Source: Phlyctochytrium arcticum
Lineage: Eukaryota > Chytridiomycota > Chytridiomycetes > Chytridiales > Chytridiaceae
Assembly: GCA_025602905.1 (NCBI GenBank)
Contig: JAHLKI010000047.1
Coordinates: forward strand, 1-64,000
DNA length: 64,000 bases
Direction: 5' to 3'
Shown one piece after another: positions 33,816 through 45,045 of the stretch. The position numbers and the translations under genes were made by a program. The notes under the pieces are model-generated. The model ran no database searches. It was given only the letters and a program-made list of their open reading frames with translations, and was not told where the DNA came from. Each line of letters opens with the position of its first letter. The first letter of the stretch is position 1.

Positions 33816-34190
33816 TTACTCGTCAGCCTCGGCCGTGACATTATCGTCCTTGACTCGGTGGTCACGGGTACCATCCTTCTTGAGGCCACCGTGCTCGGTA
33901 GGCTTGTAAATGTGTTCAGGCTGGTTGCCAGAGTTGTGGGTGGTGGAGGAGGAGTGAGTGGAGGAAGCGTGAGTGGTGGAAGAGTGGTCCTTAGTGCGTT
34001 GGTCTTCGGTTCCATCCTTCTTGAGGCCGCCGTGCTCGGTGGGCTTGTAGTTGTCACCGCTGGACTGGGTGCGGGAGGACGAGTCATACTCGACATCGTC
34101 GGCGGCGGCAGAGTTGTCGGTGTGCTTGACACGGTGGTCTTCGGTTCCGTCCTTCTTGAGGCCGCCGTGTTCCTTGGGGTGGTAAGACAT
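33816..34190 (-). CDS. Small hydrophilic protein with three EHGGLKKDGT repeats
   Basis: A 124-residue, single-exon protein starting MSYHPKEHGG. The unit K-P-x-E-H-G-G-L-K-K-D-G-T-x-D-x-R-x-K occurs three times (about residues 4-24, 50-69 and 91-113). Ser/Thr/His-rich spacers separate the units. The protein is highly charged and lacks hydrophobic core and signal peptide, so it is probably disordered. Similar GG-x-K-x-DG motifs occur in small stress-related proteins of fungi and plants, but I cannot name a family with confidence. The ATG at 34190 is preferred because the upstream in-frame sequence overlaps a TATA box and leader. A strong TATA element suggests high or inducible expression. Confidence 0.75.
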   Translation of the reverse strand: MSYHPKEHGGLKKDGTEDHRVKHTDNSAAADDVEYDSSSRTQSSGDNYKPTEHGGLKKDGTEDQRTKDHSSTTHASSTHSSSTTHNSGNQPEHIYKPTEHGGLKKDGTRDHRVKDDNVTAEADE

Positions 34191-34303
34191 GATTTGGATG
34201 TGTGTGTTTTTGGAGTTAAAAGAGTTGTTGGAAGAGTTTGTTGTTTGCTGCTCGGTGGCTGTTTTGTTGGTTGATGATGGGAGGGAGAGGGCAAGCCAGG
34301 GCC

Positions 34304-34315
34304 CCTTTTTATAAT
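34304..34315 (-). promoter_or_regulatory. TATA box of the EHGG-repeat protein gene
   Basis: The minus strand reads ATTATAAAAAGG about 115 bases upstream of the ATG at 34190. This is a canonical TATA position, allowing for a ~80-base leader. Confidence 0.65.
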
Positions 34316-35870
34316 CCTGAAAGCCCCCCCGCCTGGCCGACCTCTCCACACAAGTCCCCCGGAGTGCCAGTATCATAGTAGAATCCCATTACGACGACAT
34401 GATGCAAAAAGCTACGCCAATGTCAAATTCCCGATCAGTTGGGATGGCGGCAAAGCGGCTTGAATAGCAATGAATGGTTCAGCGATCTTTGAGCTTCTTC
34501 AGGTCACTCTGACATACAGGCTGCATCATTTCGCGGAGAGAAGGTGAGATCTGAAGTAAACTTGTCCAGCGCGACGGAACCGCGGCGGCGACCAGCCAAC
34601 TCCGACTTACTTTTCCCTTGAACCATAGCAGGTCCTACTCGAATCCGCACGCCTTCCATGGCGGGCCAGCAGCCATCTTGCAACCAGCGATGATGGTTTC
34701 ATGAGAGGATCATGACGTTAAAAGGAGCTGCATCGGTTGGGAACGTATGTAGCGGAAGACATTTTTCCGCAACGACGACCACTGGAATATATTCCTTGGA
34801 TTTTACACGTATGCTGCGGAGTTTGGCCTTGCCGTGAAATGTGTTATATGCCACATTTTGACACCACCATGCCACTGTGGACGCCAGAGACCATGGAGCC
34901 AGTGCTGATTTACTCGAGTATTCCTTTGCGGTGGAATCCTGGACGGTATATACTCGAGTAACTTCGGCCACCGCAAAATACTCATCAACTGGATCAATGT
35001 CCCATGGATGTCTTTCCGCAAAAACCCCTAGGAATGAATCCAGGATCAAGACTTGAAATCCCAATCATTATTTTACGTTCCCAAAGGCTCCAGCGTTGCA
35101 AGGAATCCAACGATGGAGGTGACTGATCACGTCACGCGTTTGTTTAGATTGACTTTGCAGTCTGGTCTAGGATGCACAGCCGGATCTGGATTCTGGAACT
35201 TGAAGCTGAACTTGGAGGATATGCAATATAGGTGCCACTTCAATCCTGCAACTGTTGGAAGAAACCAGAACTGAGAAGGATCAGATGCTACTTGGCAGGG
35301 GTTAGTAGATCGAGGAGGAACATACAACGGGTTAAAGCAAGACACTGTTGCACATCACAATTATGATACAGATATGCGTTTTCTACTGCATCCGAAGAAC
35401 ATGTAAACGATTCCATTACGCTGAACCATCCTGTACACATGATGTTGACAGCGTCTCTTTGGAGTTTGTCAAATGTTCATTCTTTCATCGGTTGCAGCTA
35501 CGGTAGGATTATGGAGCGGGTGAAATTTATCTAACTACTGTATTACCGATGCTTCGCTCCCAATGAAAGGCTGGACTACGATGGATGCCATCGAGGGCAT
35601 AATCTGGTGAATGTACAGCATGTCCGTTATCATAATGTCTGACGGGATATTTTCCCCAAGCAAGCTCTACCCCGCTCAACATCTATTGATGTGAAAGTGG
35701 TTCAGGAAGCATGTGCATCCCGCTCTTATAATACTCCTTCCTTCATGAAATCTAAATTACCATCTATAGCACCGGGTGATGGTGTGGTCCGCCGCCCGGC
35801 AATGAATACAGACCATGAACAAAACAGTCTATTCATGACAGTGTCTCCTAAAAAAATGCAGCACAATGTG
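34316..35870. other. Intergenic region without a recognised gene
   Basis: About 1.5 kb. A minus-strand frame at 34699-35064 has odd composition and no domain. Nothing else is supported. Confidence 0.4.
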
Positions 35871-36747
35871 TTATAGGGAGAATGCCGATGCAACAGTGAG
35901 TACCAAGGCTAACAATCCGCTTGCGGCAAATCGAGAGGTTGCCAGCAGGCTTCCTGATGACTTTTCTGATGACTTTTCTGATGACTTTTCCGATGGTTTT
36001 GCCGATGGTGTTTCTGATGGCCTTTCTGATGGCTTTACCGAGGGCAAAATTGTTGCTGTAGCATTCCAAACGACATGAAACGTTTGCATCATATCCACCA
36101 TCACATCTCCCCGGAAGACCGGAGTCCAACGGATGGTCAAGTCTTTGCCAATGAAACCGGTGTTGTTGTAAAAGCTGCTTATACCGGATGCTTTCCAGCC
36201 AAGGAATGGGATCGCTTCGGTCTTGTTGACGGGTGGGACGGTCTGGGAAATGTAATCGAGGAGATCCTGCCTAGCAGAAGTCAATGTATAAGTTAAGTCC
36301 TCACCTTGCACAAGCGCATACATGTATGAAGTACATACCTGGTCGCTTCATATACTACCATCATCAAAAGACCGTAACCGTCGGTACCAGGCAGAGGATA
36401 GGGCTGCACAAGTTCCTCCGTGATCCGAGTCTCTACAGCAACGGTGAGATCCAAGTTATCCAGGGAGGCCAGCACATCCTTGTCACTGAGGCCGTACAAG
36501 CGCCAGAAGACCTCAGTGTCGCGCCCAATTTTCAAGTCGTTCGCAGCTGGAACGCACGGGTTTGTCCGTTCCCAACTCAAGCGAATTAAATGTCCATTTG
36601 GCCACAGGATGTGCTGGACCGGCAGCGGCGAACACCACGGCTGATGCCATTATGGCCTGCGCAGCAAGAATTGATGTTGCAGAGATCTCTATGAATTGGT
36701 AAGACTTTTGCACCATGGCACCAACTCAAATCCCAATACGTACTCAT
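35871..36747 (-). pseudogene. Copy A of the secreted GPI-anchor-like family, frameshifted
   Basis: The gene shape matches the intact copies at 43.7 and 48.8 kb: a four-base first exon ATGA (36744..36747), exon 2 at 36339..36688 and exon 3 at 35871..36270, all complement. The signal peptide MKISATSILAAQAIMASAVV is intact. Relative to the intact copies, ~20 nt are missing (net) after the LELG codons near base 36575. This shifts the frame and causes a stop (ENWARH). The rest (GRDTEVFWRLYGLSDKDVLA, then exon 3 with IGKDLTIRWTPVF, TFHVVWNAT) stays open in the other frame. Exon 3 carries a SEKSSEKSSEKSS expansion from a 12-bp DNA repeat at 35957-36000, then the hydrophobic tail LLALVLTVASAFSL. It is probably inactive, unless the shift is a sequence error. 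Confidence 0.7.
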
Positions 36748-37366
36748 TATCCAGCCGTTGTTAATGACTTGTTGTGAGGTTTTGCCTGCGTCTAGTAATT
36801 GGCGTAGGGAAAGTTGCTAGCCCGATACCGTATTCTTCTACGCATGTCACTCATCGTCGTATTTTTACGGCCCAATTCGCAGCATGCAGCATATTGCAAA
36901 AATACCGGCTTGGGAAAATGAATCAACAATATCACACGAATGTGTATAGAAAGAATTGCGTTGTTTCGACGAAACTTTTGTTGAAATGCTGGTTTGGAGA
37001 AGGCTTTTGGCTCGCGGGAAGATTTTGACAGCCCAAACACAATTCAAAGATCCAAACATCACACTTACCGTTTCCACTATCATACACTTGTCACGGACCC
37101 CCATACCCCCCTACAACTCTGGTATAAACCTCTGGTACAATCCAGAAAACCCCCTCACACACCAAAAGCGACCAGTGATCACGGCCGCCGAAGAAGATGG
37201 AGAGTGGGAAGATCTGGCGGAGATCGCATCTTCTGTAGTTGAAACATACCTTTGCATGCGGCCGCCAACCTCCACAGTGTTATATGGAGTGCCCGATTGC
37301 TCGGAAAATGGTGTTCAGAGCTCACCATTCTCGACCCAAAATTGACAGCAATCTTCTGTGATCATC
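36748..37366. other. Divergent gap between copy A and the NKADNGR gene
   Basis: About 600 bases presumably holding two promoters. A plus-strand frame near 37180-37250 (acidic, EEDGEWEDLAEIAS) could be an upstream exon, but I found no splice chain linking it to a gene. Confidence 0.4.
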
Positions 37367-38499
37367 ATGCCGCGGACGCTCAAAGAACGAATCATGATTG
37401 TAGGCCTTAACAAAGCCGACAACGGAAGAAAGTGCTCGAAACATCCAGATGGGTGCGGCCAGTCGGCTAAAGTTGGGGATTCGGTGACGTTTAAAGCCGC
37501 CGTCACCAGTTTTGCTATCCGTTCAAAGTCGGGCAATAGTACGTACAAATTTCAAACCAATCAGTCTCAATATGCCAAAATCTAACTCATCAATCCGTTT
37601 AGCGACTGTGAGGAAGTTCCAGGCTTTAGAGTCTTGAGAAATGACTGTTGCATCGACCTGGTCAGCGAAGCTGATCGGTCAAAATTTCCCAATCTTGCAG
37701 AGTACAGCGGTACCATTATCACAATGATTGGTGATAATTGTGAGAAGAATATTCGACACATTTCAGTAAGTGAAGTCCGTCTACTCCGGTTTTTTTTTTT
37801 GAAATCTAACCAGCAGAATATGTAGAAGATGGATACTGGGGTAGAGATGGAGCGGGGTGCCCGGTTTCAGCGACTCATATAGCCTCCATCGTGCTGGTGG
37901 CATTCAAAGTCGTTGCCGGATCAGAGTTTGTCATGAAATGGAACAAAGATCAAACGGCTAAAGAAATGAAAGTCTACCCATATAACAGCCAAACACCAAA
38001 GTATCCCCTCGGTTTGTCAGTTATCCTGCCAGAGGTGGCAAATCATTCGGTACGACTGGAGGGACACTTGAGCGAGGCATGCATCTCGCTTGTCCGCGGC
38101 GTTGTCCTATCGGACAGCTTGGGTCTCGTATATACCCATTCATTTGATCTATCTTATCCGGCTTCCCGACCTGCGCAAAAAGGTCACCACTTCATTGTAT
38201 TCCCCACCACCCCCATGACGCCCGAAGAGTTTCATCGGCGCTTGTCGGTTCCCCAACTGCCGCGGACGCCTTGCCAGATGAAGGCCATGGCTTTACCGAC
38301 GACATTATTCGTGGATGGGGATGCTGAATGCGAACGCCTTGACACTTTAGATGATTTTCGAGTGCACGAAGCGCATCGTGTGCTGCTCCTGGCGTACGAA
38401 GCAGCCCGTACAACATCGGAGAGACTGGCTACTTGTTTGAAGGACATTTTGCACGCACGGGATCTGGTCACCCAAAGACAAAAGTGTCCTATTCTATGA
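37367..38499 (+). CDS. NKxDNGR-family protein of unknown function
   Basis: Proposed exons 37367..37542, 37603..37769 and 37814..38499 give 342 residues. The N-terminus MPRTLKERIMIVGLNKADNG, then CSKHPDGCGQSAKVGDSVTF, resembles a widespread but uncharacterised family in fungi, oomycetes and mosses. That family, recalled from memory, has the pattern I-V-G-x-N-K-x-D-N-G-R-x-C-x(2)-H-P-x-G-C-G. Conserved-looking later blocks are VLRNDCCIDLV, LAEYSGTIITMIGD and YWGRDGAGCPVSATHI. The C-terminal ~200 residues, with no known domain, lie beyond the family core. The first intron (60 nt) is convincing. The second is only 44 nt with a GTGAAG donor, so that junction may be wrong or hide a frameshift. It lies between two copies of the secreted family. 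Confidence 0.6.
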
Positions 38500-39060
38500 A
38501 TTTTGGGAAAAGTGTTCCATTTTGTGAGTTTCAACCGAAAAGTGTCCTACTTTATGTAATTACTCTTATAACTTTTTGCATTACTGTACAATGCTATTTT
38601 TTCTCAAGCTCTGTTGCAGGCGCGAAAACGCAGCTTTTTTCGGTTATGGGCTTTCCTCTTTGTGCATGATCTGTCCGTAGATTGTGTTGCTAATTCTTTT
38701 TTTTTTCTGGAGAGTCTGGCTTCCTGGAACCATCCTGTCTTTCTAATTTTGACCATTCGATACGTCGGCTCCGTCTGTCTGGCAGATTCAACGGACTTGG
38801 GTCGCGTATTATTTTGTTCCCACTCTTCCTGCTCTCCTTTGGGCTTATTCCTCACCTTATATGCGTCTGGATACTGTACTCAGGATGACAGTAATTTCAT
38901 TTCGTATGAAGAGTCAGGCAGGTCTGTCCGTACTTTGCCCAAACGCTTGCATCCTTCTTATCTTTTTATCCGTCTTTTACTCTTCATCCTTATACCATAC
39001 ATTTACTATTTCTTTTCACTGCCTCTGTAGGCGCGAAATCGCCCTGTCTACTTGTGGAAA
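38500..39060. other. Gap with no recognised feature
   Basis: T-rich sequence with short frames only. No gene, RNA or clear repeat is seen. Confidence 0.45.
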
Positions 39061-39370
39061 TTATAGGTAGAATGCCGATGCAACAGTGAGCAGCACTAAG
39101 GCTAGCAATCCACTGGCAGCAAACTGGGGTGTTGCCAGCTGGCTTCCCGACATTTTTGCTGCAAAGCGTGGGATCGTGACCGATGGCAACGCATTGGTAG
39201 CATTCCAAAAGACTTGGAAGCTGTGCACCATTTGGAACACCGGCTTTTGCTGGAATTCAGGACTCCAACGGATCGTCAAGTTTTGGCCTTGGAAGTCCTT
39301 GGTATTTTGAAGGTCCCGGGAGGCCCTGAAGCTGATGAACCTCCCAGCGTTTCCCTTGGAATCGATTGAA
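39061..39370 (-). pseudogene. Copy D of the secreted GPI-anchor-like family, C-terminal fragment
   Basis: The minus strand carries the family's exon 3: FRASRD, then NLTIRWSPEFQ, HSFQVFWNATNAL, PRFAAKMSGSQLATPQFAAS and the hydrophobic tail LLALVLLTVASAFYL, ending at 39061. Upstream of about 39370 the frame meets a stop, and no copy of exons 1-2 is present. Instead the sequence merges into a different minus-strand gene whose last ~35 codons run through this fragment in another frame. This is a truncated copy at a recombination junction. Confidence 0.7.
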
Positions 39371-40324
39371 ATGCGGGACTATATACTTTGCGGTATATGA
39401 CGGCTGACTCTGCGGCAGAGGGCAATCTACGTCTAAATACGGGAAGCTGTATGATGTCAGATGAAGAAGACAACCTTTGAAATGGAAAATAACCGACATG
39501 TTTTGCACAACCAAGCGCTCCTCGGGCTTCAGGGCATCCAAGCTTATGTCGGTTATCGCGTCATCTTTAAGTTTTGCTGTCTCGATATCATAGACACATT
39601 GTTGCATGTAGGTTGGGGGAATTGCCGCAACACTTTCCCATAAGCTGCTTGAAATGACAGCATCATAGAAGCGCGTCCATTCATGCGCGGCAATACAATG
39701 CTCATACTCTGGTGGCAGAGCTTGTTTGACAATAATTCCCCTTTTCAATGTACTATTTTCCACCTTCCATGTGAGTCGATAGTTCTGCTGGCCATTTCGA
39801 TAACGAGTCACTTACACTGTCATCAGTGGGGATTCGAGCTTGAAGACACGCTCAACCAATGGCAGGTGCTGATCCAGTAAGATGTCTCGCAATACAAGTT
39901 GATGTAAGCGAGAAACGTTAACATTATACAAAATGCTGTCACTTTTCAAGTCTCCCTTCTTTCTTGTCCAAAAATTCCTTTCGGTGTTGTCAAGAGCCGA
40001 GTGTCGCAAAATTGAGCAACATGTGATGAACGTTTCGATATGATACCCACTGTCGCTTGCGAACAGATCTTCAGGAAAGCCGCGATCACGAGCAAGGTTG
40101 AACATCAATATGGCAGGAGGCTGGTGCATGAAGGAACCTCTGCGATAGGCGGCCTCCATAGCTTGACGTGGCATATGCGTTGGCCATTGAGATGGCAGGT
40201 AATCTTCTGAGCCATTATCTTGAAGGCCTTCATCGCTGCTGATCTGATAATCCTCAAGATCTTCCTCGCTGCTCGCCTCGTGCGCGGTCATGCTCGATAT
40301 ATCTTCTCTTCCCTCCGAGCTCAT
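39257..40324 (-). CDS. Unknown two-exon gene whose 3' end overlaps a secreted-family fragment
   Basis: Exons complement(39816..40324) and complement(39257..39752), joined by a 63-nt intron with a GTAAGT donor and AATAG acceptor, give 334 residues. An in-frame ATG at 40435 would add 37 residues. The start at 40324 (MSSEGRED) is chosen because an acidic Ser/Glu/Asp-rich region begins there. The middle is well structured but unfamiliar (HIETFITCCSILRHSAL, LRDILLDQHLPLVERVF). Exon 2 includes PEYEHCIAAHEWTRFYDAVI and QQCVYDIETAKLKDD. No signal peptide, membrane segment or known motif is seen. The last ~35 codons translate copy D in the wrong frame, so the natural C-terminus was probably lost or lies in an exon I cannot identify. 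Confidence 0.5.
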
Positions 40325-41549
40325 GGGTGGTCGCAGGCGCTCAATGTAGTTGATGTTATAGTAGAACCGGACACACGGGAATCTGTGAATCTCATCGTCG
40401 CAATGGCAAAATCTTAAAAGCGAAATCAACGACAAGCACAGGCCATTACGGAGAAACCTTCAAGCAGGTGAGTATCAGCACGTTCACCGTTCACTCAGTT
40501 TCAAAGGGTTGCCGAGTGTCTCGGAATGGTTCCGGCCCTGGTATCCCTCTGTAAGTCCTCTTGCACGATACCACTTGGCAACTGGACCTAGGGGGTCAAT
40601 GGCGTCTTGAAGGCGAAAAGATGAAGGCGCTTTGTAGGTGCATTACTCATGGGTGCAACTTGGTCTCTGATCGCTCCAAGGAAAGTTGCATCAACCATGA
40701 GGGGATGACACATGAGCATACTTCACCATTGAACTAGCACTTGGATGCTTGGGACGTGCTACGATTCATGATCCTCTTCCGGTAACATACGAGTGAAGTA
40801 ACTGCTCAATTCCAATGGTTATGACGAGGTCAATTATATAGCTGATGGGCGTACAATATACACAGGCGTACTCTAGCTGGCGCGAAGGCCTCGAGGGGCC
40901 AGGGAGAGGCGGAGACGTCCGATGCAGGCATCATGGGTAGGCAGTCTGACCTCTTCGTCACATCAATTGCACCCAATTCAAAATCGGTTGAAATAGTCAT
41001 GGCCAAATTGCAGGAGAATGTGGGCATTGCCTCTGCACTGCCTCCGCCTGGCCTCCGCCTGGCCCTCCGCGCCAGACATGCGTCAGGAAAGGGTCCGTTG
41101 TTCCGTTTTTTCCCCAGACATTTGTGAGATCGGGCGAGTTCAGGGATATCCGTAGACACGACATTCAACAGAGCCAGAGAAAAAGTAGTTCAAACTGAAG
41201 GCAATATCATAAGTAGTGAAAATGTGATGCATGTGGCAGCTATGCCGATGTATTTCTGCCAATTTTCTGGCGTACCACGGCTCCTATTGACGCTCATCAC
41301 TTTGCCACAGATTCCCAAGCGAAACACCGAGCGCAACATGCAACCCCGGGTGTAACCATAACTGCTCCGAATGTACCGGCATCCCCCTGAATGTTCACGC
41401 ACTGACTTTCTTTTGACATATTATCAGAAGCTATGGGAGTGTAGCCGATTTTGCACATACAGATGTGTCAAACAAACTTTCCTTACGCGTCCGCAACCTC
41501 ACCATTAATTCAGTCAGTTTGAAGCTTGACGCGTCAAGCGAATATCTGT
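40325..41549. other. Intergenic region, no recognised gene
   Basis: About 1.2 kb. A small CCTCCGCCTGG-type tandem repeat lies near 41036-41068. No gene is supported. Confidence 0.4.
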
Positions 41550-42159
41550 GCAAGGTGCCAAAATTACAAGCAGCGACCACAGCCTTTTGATGGTATTACG
41601 GTATATATCATTGGTGATGGATGTGATCAAAGGAAAGTAAATCTACAGTACGGTCGAAAGATTACGGTAACTTCCAGAATTGTGTAAATAGACGGAAAGG
41701 GGAATGACAAGAGGGAAATGCATTGGGAAAGCTGTTTTTTTTCCGTTCCCCCTTTGATGCAAAGCTCGAAATCAATGGGGTAGATTAGAGTAGCTCATTC
41801 TCACGAGGATCATTTCAAACCAGATGTCAAACCGTACGCATGGCTAAATTAGATAAACTCAAGCCTAAAATTGAGTTTACTGGGTACCGCTCAGTTCATC
41901 ACTTGTATCCACAGACAATAATCCACACATAACCTGCTAATACAATACATCGTTGCCACGCAGTTTGCCACGTATCAGTTCAGCGTCGGTTATCTGAGCA
42001 ATTCCTTCCATAACTTCGACAAACGACCTTTTATGACGTGTATTGTCCGTATTTATCATGTTATCGTGTTGCAGTTCTATATGACTAAAACGAAGATAGA
42101 GGTTTAAGCTTTCCAGGTCTCCGTACTCCATTCTCCTGACAAGTGTCCATCTTTAGAAG

Positions 42160-42465
42160 TGTTCGGACCATTTGTTGCACTGTACAGGGCTCCCCAACCA
42201 CTTGCAGCAATCGAAGTATCCTTCAAAGCCTTTCATATTGGCGCGGAAAACTAGAGTTCCGCACTTTCCCTTCGGGATATCGAAGGATGCCCAAATGGTA
42301 GATGTCGAAGATTTGAACGGTTTTCAAGTGTTGTAGAAAGTTTGCTGGCCCATAACCAATTTCGGCTCCGGCGCCGTATTTCTTGGATACAGTGAATGAA
42401 GTTCCTGACCCAATTTTGATTTCGGTGCTACCGCCACAGCTTACATTTCTTTCCCCACCCTGCAT
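42160..42465 (-). pseudogene. Truncated copy of the secreted protein gene at 46 kb
   Basis: The minus strand reads SCGGSTEIKIGSGTSFTVSK, then KYGAGAEIGYGPANF. This matches residues GCGGNTGISIGAGLSFTASK and RYGAGAEFGYGPATF of the intact gene, then diverges by frameshift near 42330. DNA similarity continues past its stop. No signal-peptide exon is present upstream. Confidence 0.75.
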
Positions 42466-43702
42466 CCCTCTGCGTTTTTTATGTGGAGGTTTGCAGCAGT
42501 AATCAGAAATTTACGGGCGTCAACGACAGTAAACTACAGGACTCGAGTACTTCAGCAGATTCGAAAGTTGAATCAAAATCTGTGCTATCCTCGTAGTTGC
42601 ATTACAGTTGCGTTGTGCTCCAAACGATATCAAAAAACTTCAACACATCTCGTTTAGTCCCAAAAAGGTAAAACAATTCGTGGATTCGACTCCCAAGCTA
42701 CGAGTTTGCCCTTCTGGTTTCAGCAGGCCTACTCGAGTAGGTGGATTTTACCCGCCTGCATACCGGTAACTACGAGTATTACACGGCGGACTTCCTTTGA
42801 TAACTTGAAAGTTATCGGAATTCACCGGAAGTGATTAAGTGGACTACCGGTATACCCGGGCGCACCCGAGACTGCATAACTCACGGACCCAGACGGACCC
42901 CCTGGCATCCCCCCTGGGATATCGCTTCTTTCCTTGCTTCCTTCTGGAATAAGTTCTGGAATTCCTTTGATACTTTGGCGCTCATGCAATTCTGCAGCCC
43001 TAAAAATTCTTGATTTTCGCATTGGTATTAGTTGTGAGAGAAGTATTTCTAGTATTTCCAACACCCTTCACAATCACGGCTTCAACGTATACAGTAAAGC
43101 GAGCGAAAATCCACTTTTTATAATCGGAATGGGTTCCAGGAGTCTGCACGCTCTTTGGTGGATAGTTCAACTCCAGCCGTCACTTCTGAAGGCAAACATC
43201 ATAACATTCCTTCATGAGCTCGTCCAGATAAAAAGCATCTCACAGCATCTCATCGGAGTTTCATCCGTCCAATGTCCTGGCCAAGAAACGCAAAAAATAC
43301 CCCACTTCCTTTCGCCGCTGACAGGTTGAATGTCTCACAAGCTGGAACAAGTTTTCCAAATGGGACAATACAATGGTTCAGCATTTGATTACGAGTAGAT
43401 CTGATCATGGCATGAGTAATTTATACTCGCCCCAGCGACGCCCATCCACTCGGGGGGGGGCGGACTATGGATTATCAGGCCACCAACCGGAAGTTATTTC
43501 AATCTATTCAAGCGCTGCGCTTGGGCCGTAAAATTAAGCAATCAAGGCTGTGTAACGCTGCACTTCTTGTCGAGGGAGCAATGTCGTTCATTATATAGGT
43601 TGGGCATGTGGGAACAGCTGCCAGCAGAAGAAGTCTCTCACTTTCCTACCACGTTTACAAGATTACAAGACGCAAGCAAAACCTCATAACAACGACTAGA
43701 CA

Positions 43703-44538
43703 ATGAGTAAGGACACTGTCTGATTTGCAACGTGATGCATCGTTTTGCTATGGGACTTAGAGAAGTTTTTTATAGAGATCTCCGCAACTACAATTTTCGC
43801 TGCGCAGGCCATGATGGCATCTGCCGCGGTGTTCGCCGCTGCCGGTCCAGAACCGGAGGTCAAATGGATGCATGATTCGCTTGTGTTGGGAATGGAAGAT
43901 TGTATTGCGACGGCGACAGACCCGTGCGTCCCAGCTGCTACCAGCAAACAAATTGGGCCCGACACTGAGGTCTACTGGCGCGTGTACGGCCTCAGCGACA
44001 AGGATGTGCTGGCCTCACTGGAAACCATTGATCTCGCCGTCCAGCAGCAAATTTTCCTGACAGGGAATATGCGGTCTGATGTTCCTGATGAACCTAGCAG
44101 TTGGATAAGCCAAAGTGGTGAAACGAACAAGTATGTAATTTGTATGCGCTTATGCAACTAGAGGACTCACCTTCTACGTTGGCTTCTGACAGGCCAGCTC
44201 TTCTCAATTGTATTTCCTGGACCGGCCCCGTCGGCAAGACCGACCCGATTGCATTAAGTACTTTTAAGGCTTCCCGTGACATTCGCGGCTACACGAACTA
44301 TCTTGGCAAAAACTTGACGATCCGTTGGACTCCGTACTTCCAGCATCCGTTGATGCTCGCCAATCTGACACGCAGCTTCAATGTCGTTTGGGATGCTACC
44401 AATGCGACGGTATCGGCCATGGTGCCACGCTTTGCAGAAAAGTCGAAAACGTCGGGAGGCCTGCTGGCAACCCCTCACTTTGCTGCAAGTGGAGTGCTAC
44501 CCTTGGTGCTCACTGTTGCATCTGCATTCTACCTATAG
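43703..44538 (+). CDS. Copy B: secreted, GPI-anchor-like surface protein (intact)
   Basis: Exons 43703..43706 (ATGA), 43776..44130 and 44193..44538, with introns of 69 and 62 nt, give 234 residues. Splicing the four-base first exon yields the signal peptide MKISATTIFAAQAMMASAAV with cleavage near FAAAG. The mature part has GPDTEVYWRVYGLSDKDVLA and NLTIRWTPYFQ, SFNVVWDATNAT with N-glycosylation sequons. The C-terminus has Ser/Gly small residues followed by a hydrophobic tail (GVLPLVLTVASAFYL), as expected for GPI attachment. I recognise no family outside this window. A TATATAGG element about 110 bases upstream may be the TATA box. Four or more further copies in the region point to fast turnover. 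Surface location is inferred; function is unknown. Confidence 0.8.
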
Positions 44539-44810
44539 TATGCATTTGCATTCTTCAAGATCTGTGTTGCATTAGATATTCTTGATTATCGCATTGTGCA
44601 AGGCTTGTGAGGGACGCTGTCGCGGGTGTTGAGGATCCAACCAAAAAAGCAGCAACCTGAGTTCGCCGGACTCAAAGAGTTGTTTGTTCATTATTGTGCC
44701 GTAACCCAGATACATAAGCATCCGAATGTCAAGTCTGCAACCATCTTCCATCAAACAGATTCGCGGTGGCAGCAAGAGCTTTATTACGAGAATAATATGT
44801 TCCTCCAGAT

Positions 44811-45045
44811 GTACACCTTGATGAGCCTAGTATGTGGTGTATGAGTTGGTATTGTCAAAGATGTTAAAGGCAATCTTTCAAACTGTTCCAAAGGCGAATT
44901 GTTTGCAACCAAACCAAAATCAATCAACTTTCTAATAACAAACTTCTTTACACATATCACTACTGTAGTAGACCGTTGGCTGAACGCCATGGGCCGGCCA
45001 AAGGTACCCAACTACTCCAGGTTGTGGATCATTGTTCTTTTTATG
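44811..45045 (+). pseudogene. Duplicated promoter and first exon of the downstream RhoGEF gene
   Basis: About 230 bases match 49694-49985, the region just upstream of and including RhoGEF exon 1. Shared landmarks are CCTAGTATGTGGTGT, AACCAAAATCAATCAACTTT and CCATGGGCCGGCCA followed by a GTACCCAACTACTCCAG donor region. No later exon follows, so this is a relic carried by the tandem duplication. Confidence 0.8.

Noticed and set aside
34699..35064. Minus-strand frame of about 120 residues
   Set aside because: No recognisable domain, weak start, and no splice sites linking it to anything; listed only within the gap entry.
35957..36050. Short direct repeats (TGATGACTTTTC units) considered as a CRISPR-like or minisatellite array
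   Set aside because: They lie in frame inside exon 3 of surface-family copy A and encode SEKSSEKSS; CRISPR arrays do not occur in nuclear fungal DNA.
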